A DNA stretch of 60,398 bases from the NCBI GenBank assembly GCA_037445875.1, contig JBBIJR010000009.1:1-60398 (forward strand), read 5' to 3'. Source of the DNA: JBBIJR01 sp037445875 (lineage in GTDB: Bacteria > CLD3 > SB21). The stretch's first letter is position 1. Each line of letters starts with the position of its first letter. This document shows, piece after piece, positions 57,648 to 60,398 of the stretch. The notes beneath the pieces are model-generated. The model saw only the letters and a list, made by a program, of their open reading frames with translations, was not told the DNA's origin and ran no database searches. The position numbers and the translations under genes are program-made.

Positions 57648-60398
57648 ATGTCGAGGTTAGCTACAGTACTCGTACTGATTTGCGCAGTGCTTTTCGCTGG
57701 CACCGCCTATGGACAGGACGTGTGGACTTCGGTTTCAGCAGGCAACTGGACTGCGGGAGGAACGTGGTCGGTCGCGAGGGATGGGGATCCGACGGGAGAC
57801 TCTCCGACCTATCCCGGCCAGAGCAAGGTCGGCGACGTAGTAATCATCAATACGGACACGGTGTTTGTCAACGCGAGCATTCTGAACGCGCTCGGGTCCG
57901 TTCGTGTGGGTGCAACAAGCTCCGGCACATGGTGCTTTCCAACGAACTCCGGTGGAAGCCGTCAGATCATCGTGGGGGGCGATGTTGTAATCGGCTCCAA
58001 CGGCCGCCTGGTGACTCTGGTCAATATCGCCACCTCCCGGAATCACATACTTGAGATACGGGGTAACCTCACCAATGCCGGCCCCATTGACCTGAGGACC
58101 ACCGTGGGAGCCACGATAGACTATGTCCGCCTCGACTTTACCGGTGCGATTACGTCCAACATCGCCGACAGTACCGGCTCACCGAGCTGGGACCTCCGGC
58201 AGATCGTGTACAACAAAACCAATCCCGGCGACACTATCCGCATTCACTCGTCCAACTATTCGACGGCCGCGTCGTTCGCCAATAGTACCATAAACCCCAC
58301 GCTGACCGCCGGGACGATCGAACATGCCAATTCCGGAACGTACACGGTTAGCGATGGCGACATCACGTCGGGCGCCAATGTGACATGGGTCGTTCCCCAG
58401 GGAACCGTGAATTTTGCACACGGAACCGGCGCAACACCCACTCTGACGCTGCAGGGCGGTTTGATCATCAACGGAGGGACGGTCAACGTGTCGGTCAACA
58501 ACGTCGAGGTGGCCCTCTTCCAGGCTTGCGATCTCACCGCAGCTACTTCAACGGTCTCCGTCACTTCCGGCGTGTTCACCGTGGGTGCGACTAAGTACGG
58601 CAACCTTCGAATCAGTGAGTCGGGCAGCGTCACGGTCAACGGTGCGTCGGCGGAACTCAATACGGCGAGGCTCGTCATAAACCCGGGCGCAGGCGGAGCT
58701 TCAACAGCGACGTTCACCCTGACGGACGGAATAGTCCGTCTGCAGAAGGACTGCGTAAGCACCAATGTCGCTGCGTTCCAACATTGCACCGGCGATTTCA
58801 TTGTCAACGGCGGTACCGTCACCGTCGGGGCGAATCTGACAAGTCTCAGCGCCAACCTGATCAACATCGGCGGCGTGGGGACGCCGACCGGTCCCATCAA
58901 CTTCACTATCAACAACGGCTCCGTGATCGTCGGCGGCAACGCCGGCTTCACGACGTTAGCGGCAGTGAATCCGGTGAACATGGCCGCTTCTTCCAGTTAT
59001 CCCGTGAATCTCAGCATCGGAGATGGATCCGGCGCGGCCAACTCTGCCGAGTTGCAGATTCTGCCCAACCTGGCCGCCCAGTTGCCGACACCGGTAACCA
59101 GAAACATACTCGACATGGATGCGAGTTACGATACCCTGATCGTTCGATCCGATGGATACTTGAAAGTGGGAGGCGGCAATATCGGCAATTTCCGGCTCAA
59201 CGTGGACAGTGTCTACGTGGGAGTCTACGGCGGCACGGTCGACGTGACGGCAACCCTCACGGTGGATGCGGGGTCGCATCTCGACATAACGGGCGGAACC
59301 ATCAATATCGGAACAACGGCCAGCAACGGCACCAACAGGTTGTCTTTCGGTCAGGTCGACCCGGCTTTTCCCACTCAGATGACCATCAGCGGAGGTACGG
59401 TAAACATCGGCGACGGTAACAGCACGGTCACGATCGGCGACGGCGATGCCAATCCGACGATCGCGAGTGGGAACTATCACCGTTTGGCCATCAGCGGTTC
59501 CGCCGTAGTCAACTTGAACGGCGTGTTCTCGCTGAACGACGGGGCGGCCCGGCTGGAGATATCGGGCACGTCTCAATTCAACATCAACCCGAACGGCCTG
59601 CAGGACCCGGTTGGGACGTCCAACGTCTGCAACCTCAACCGCGGCGCCGTAGTGTTTACCGGCGGCACTCTGACGGTCGTGAACCCTAATCCTAATTCAG
59701 GCACCGGTGTCGCCTTGCAGATTCGGCCTCCGGGAGATGCCGGGACAACGGCCAACGTGTTGCACGACGGCACAGGAGGAGGATTGACGACCACGTTCGC
59801 AGGCAGCACGATTCGTTTTGGCGACGGCTCGTCGACCGTGTCGGGTTCGTCCGACGGGTTCGACTTGAACGTCTCGAGCGGTCACTTCTACGATGATTGG
59901 ATCATCAACAACCCGGGGGGTTCCAACCGGTTTGTGACGCTGAACCAGAACCTGATCCTGACCGGTGATCTGACCATAACGGCCGGGGCCCTCCGCCAGT
60001 CAACCTTTACGATCACCGGCAGCGGCACGTTGACCGTCGATTCACTGGGCACGCTTGCAATCGGGAACACGGACAATGCCAACAACTTTCCGAGCGGCTT
60101 CACCACGACCACTCTCCACCTGTACAGCACCATTGAGTATAACGGTGCATCCGGTTCCGCTCTCGTTGCAACTCCGGGCTCGGTACAGTTCGGCAATCTG
60201 GCGATCACCGGAAACGGAACGTACACCGTATTCGGCGCGCGAACCGTGCGAAATACGCTGCAATTGACCGGCGGAACGCTGGCGGCCGGCACGAACCTTA
60301 CGATGGCGGCGGGATCGACCGTACTGAGAACGGGCGATGACACGCGCGGGATTATGACGGGTACCATACAAGGTTCCAATGCCTATACGGTGCAGTAC
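57648..60398 (+). CDS. Very long secreted repetitive beta protein, 3' end outside window
   Basis: ATG 57648 opens a frame of 917 codons without a stop to the window edge. A signal peptide (LATVLVLICAVLFAGTAYGQ) is followed by DVWTSVSAGNWTAGGTWSVA, a start often seen in large FCB surface proteins. The rest is rich in Gly, Thr, Asn, Ser and Val, with many short repeats of the type LTLQGGLIINGGTVNV, FTVGATKYGNLRIS, TISGGTVNIGDGNST and LTITAGALRQSTFTITGSGT. This is the pattern of a parallel beta-helix adhesin or autotransporter-like passenger. Neither a secretion domain nor a sorting signal can be seen because the C-terminus is missing. Function: attachment or surface layer (inference). Confidence 0.8.
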   Translation, partial: MSRLATVLVLICAVLFAGTAYGQDVWTSVSAGNWTAGGTWSVARDGDPTGDSPTYPGQSKVGDVVIINTDTVFVNASILNALGSVRVGATSSGTWCFPTNSGGSRQIIVGGDVVIGSNGRLVTLVNIATSRNHILEIRGNLTNAGPIDLRTTVGATIDYVRLDFTGAITSNIADSTGSPSWDLRQIVYNKTNPGDTIRIHSSNYSTAASFANSTINPTLTAGTIEHANSGTYTVSDGDITSGANVTWVVPQGTVNFAHGTGATPTLTLQGGLIINGGTVNVSVNNVEVALFQACDLTAATSTVSVTSGVFTVGATKYGNLRISESGSVTVNGASAELNTARLVINPGAGGASTATFTLTDGIVRLQKDCVSTNVAAFQHCTGDFIVNGGTVTVGANLTSLSANLINIGGVGTPTGPINFTINNGSVIVGGNAGFTTLAAVNPVNMAASSSYPVNLSIGDGSGAANSAELQILPNLAAQLPTPVTRNILDMDASYDTLIVRSDGYLKVGGGNIGNFRLNVDSVYVGVYGGTVDVTATLTVDAGSHLDITGGTINIGTTASNGTNRLSFGQVDPAFPTQMTISGGTVNIGDGNSTVTIGDGDANPTIASGNYHRLAISGSAVVNLNGVFSLNDGAARLEISGTSQFNINPNGLQDPVGTSNVCNLNRGAVVFTGGTLTVVNPNPNSGTGVALQIRPPGDAGTTANVLHDGTGGGLTTTFAGSTIRFGDGSSTVSGSSDGFDLNVSSGHFYDDWIINNPGGSNRFVTLNQNLILTGDLTITAGALRQSTFTITGSGTLTVDSLGTLAIGNTDNANNFPSGFTTTTLHLYSTIEYNGASGSALVATPGSVQFGNLAITGNGTYTVFGARTVRNTLQLTGGTLAAGTNLTMAAGSTVLRTGDDTRGIMTGTIQGSNAYTVQY

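Noticed and set aside
1..60398. tRNA, rRNA or riboswitch genes
   Set aside because: None could be recognised by eye; a covariance-model search would be needed to exclude small RNAs.

Overview
The window is bacterial, gene-dense and mostly GC-rich. It has clear Shine-Dalgarno sites and several TTGACA-17-TATAAT-like promoters. Two short runs of N (10664-10673 and 47044-47071) and several single-base frame breaks suggest a draft or metagenome-assembled genome. Gene content points to a Gram-negative diderm, probably in the FCB group (Bacteroidota, Chlorobiota or Ignavibacteria relatives). The signs are an outer-membrane porin, many lipoproteins, a TPR lipoprotein whose mature end reads CAYFNTFFNAN, a fragment of a NrfD-type quinol-oxidoreductase membrane subunit, and a diheme cytochrome of the reaction-centre type. 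That placement is inference; no rRNA or tRNA gene is visible.

Region 1 (1-9.6 kb) is an accessory block on the minus strand. It is a type I-B-like CRISPR-Cas effector operon (cas6, an unknown gene, cas8, cas7, cas5, cas3), followed by a decayed gene and a partial nucleotidyltransferase. No cas1, cas2, cas4 or repeat array lies in the window. cas8-cas7-cas5-cas3 are AT-rich, whereas cas6 and the unknown gene have the GC-rich composition of the rest of the window, so the operon looks like a mosaic. Similar hairpin repeats follow both GC-rich genes.

Region 2 (9.6-17.6 kb) holds a porin broken by an assembly gap, a chimeric kinase/NrfD remnant, small secreted proteins, a HIT protein, and an apparent lipid-modification operon. 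That operon ends in an unusual three-part membrane protein (isoprenylcysteine-methyltransferase-like, PAP2, Lgt-like). A diheme cytochrome follows.

Region 3 (17.6-30.3 kb) is a long minus-strand run of housekeeping and regulatory genes: rel, a metallo-beta-lactamase-fold hydrolase, a TPR lipoprotein, rlpA, a Xer recombinase, hpf, a Ser/Thr kinase, rlmD, an NtrC-type regulator and a pseudouridine synthase.

Region 4 (30.4-45.7 kb) is mainly on the plus strand. It carries a FakA-FakB fusion, a SPOR protein, thpR, recX, htpG (minus strand), rpmG with two small zinc-ribbon genes, cdsA, an incomplete peptide ABC transporter, a LytR_C protein, an M16 protein without its zinc motif, and an MsbA-like ABC exporter.

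Region 5 (45.7-49.7 kb, minus strand) has a sensor kinase and two bacterial-microcompartment shell genes. The second shell gene contains a ten-A run; a -1 shift there would add 78 residues and carry translation to a stop just before an intrinsic terminator. A hemolysin-III-like protein, xseB and a CoA-binding protein follow.

Region 6 (49.8-60.4 kb, plus strand) has a two-domain M16 peptidase, then a five-gene arsenic methylation/arsenosugar cluster (glycosyltransferase-like, AhpD-like, ArsS, PiT permease with a one-base break, ArsM). It ends in a very long repetitive secreted protein that runs off the window.
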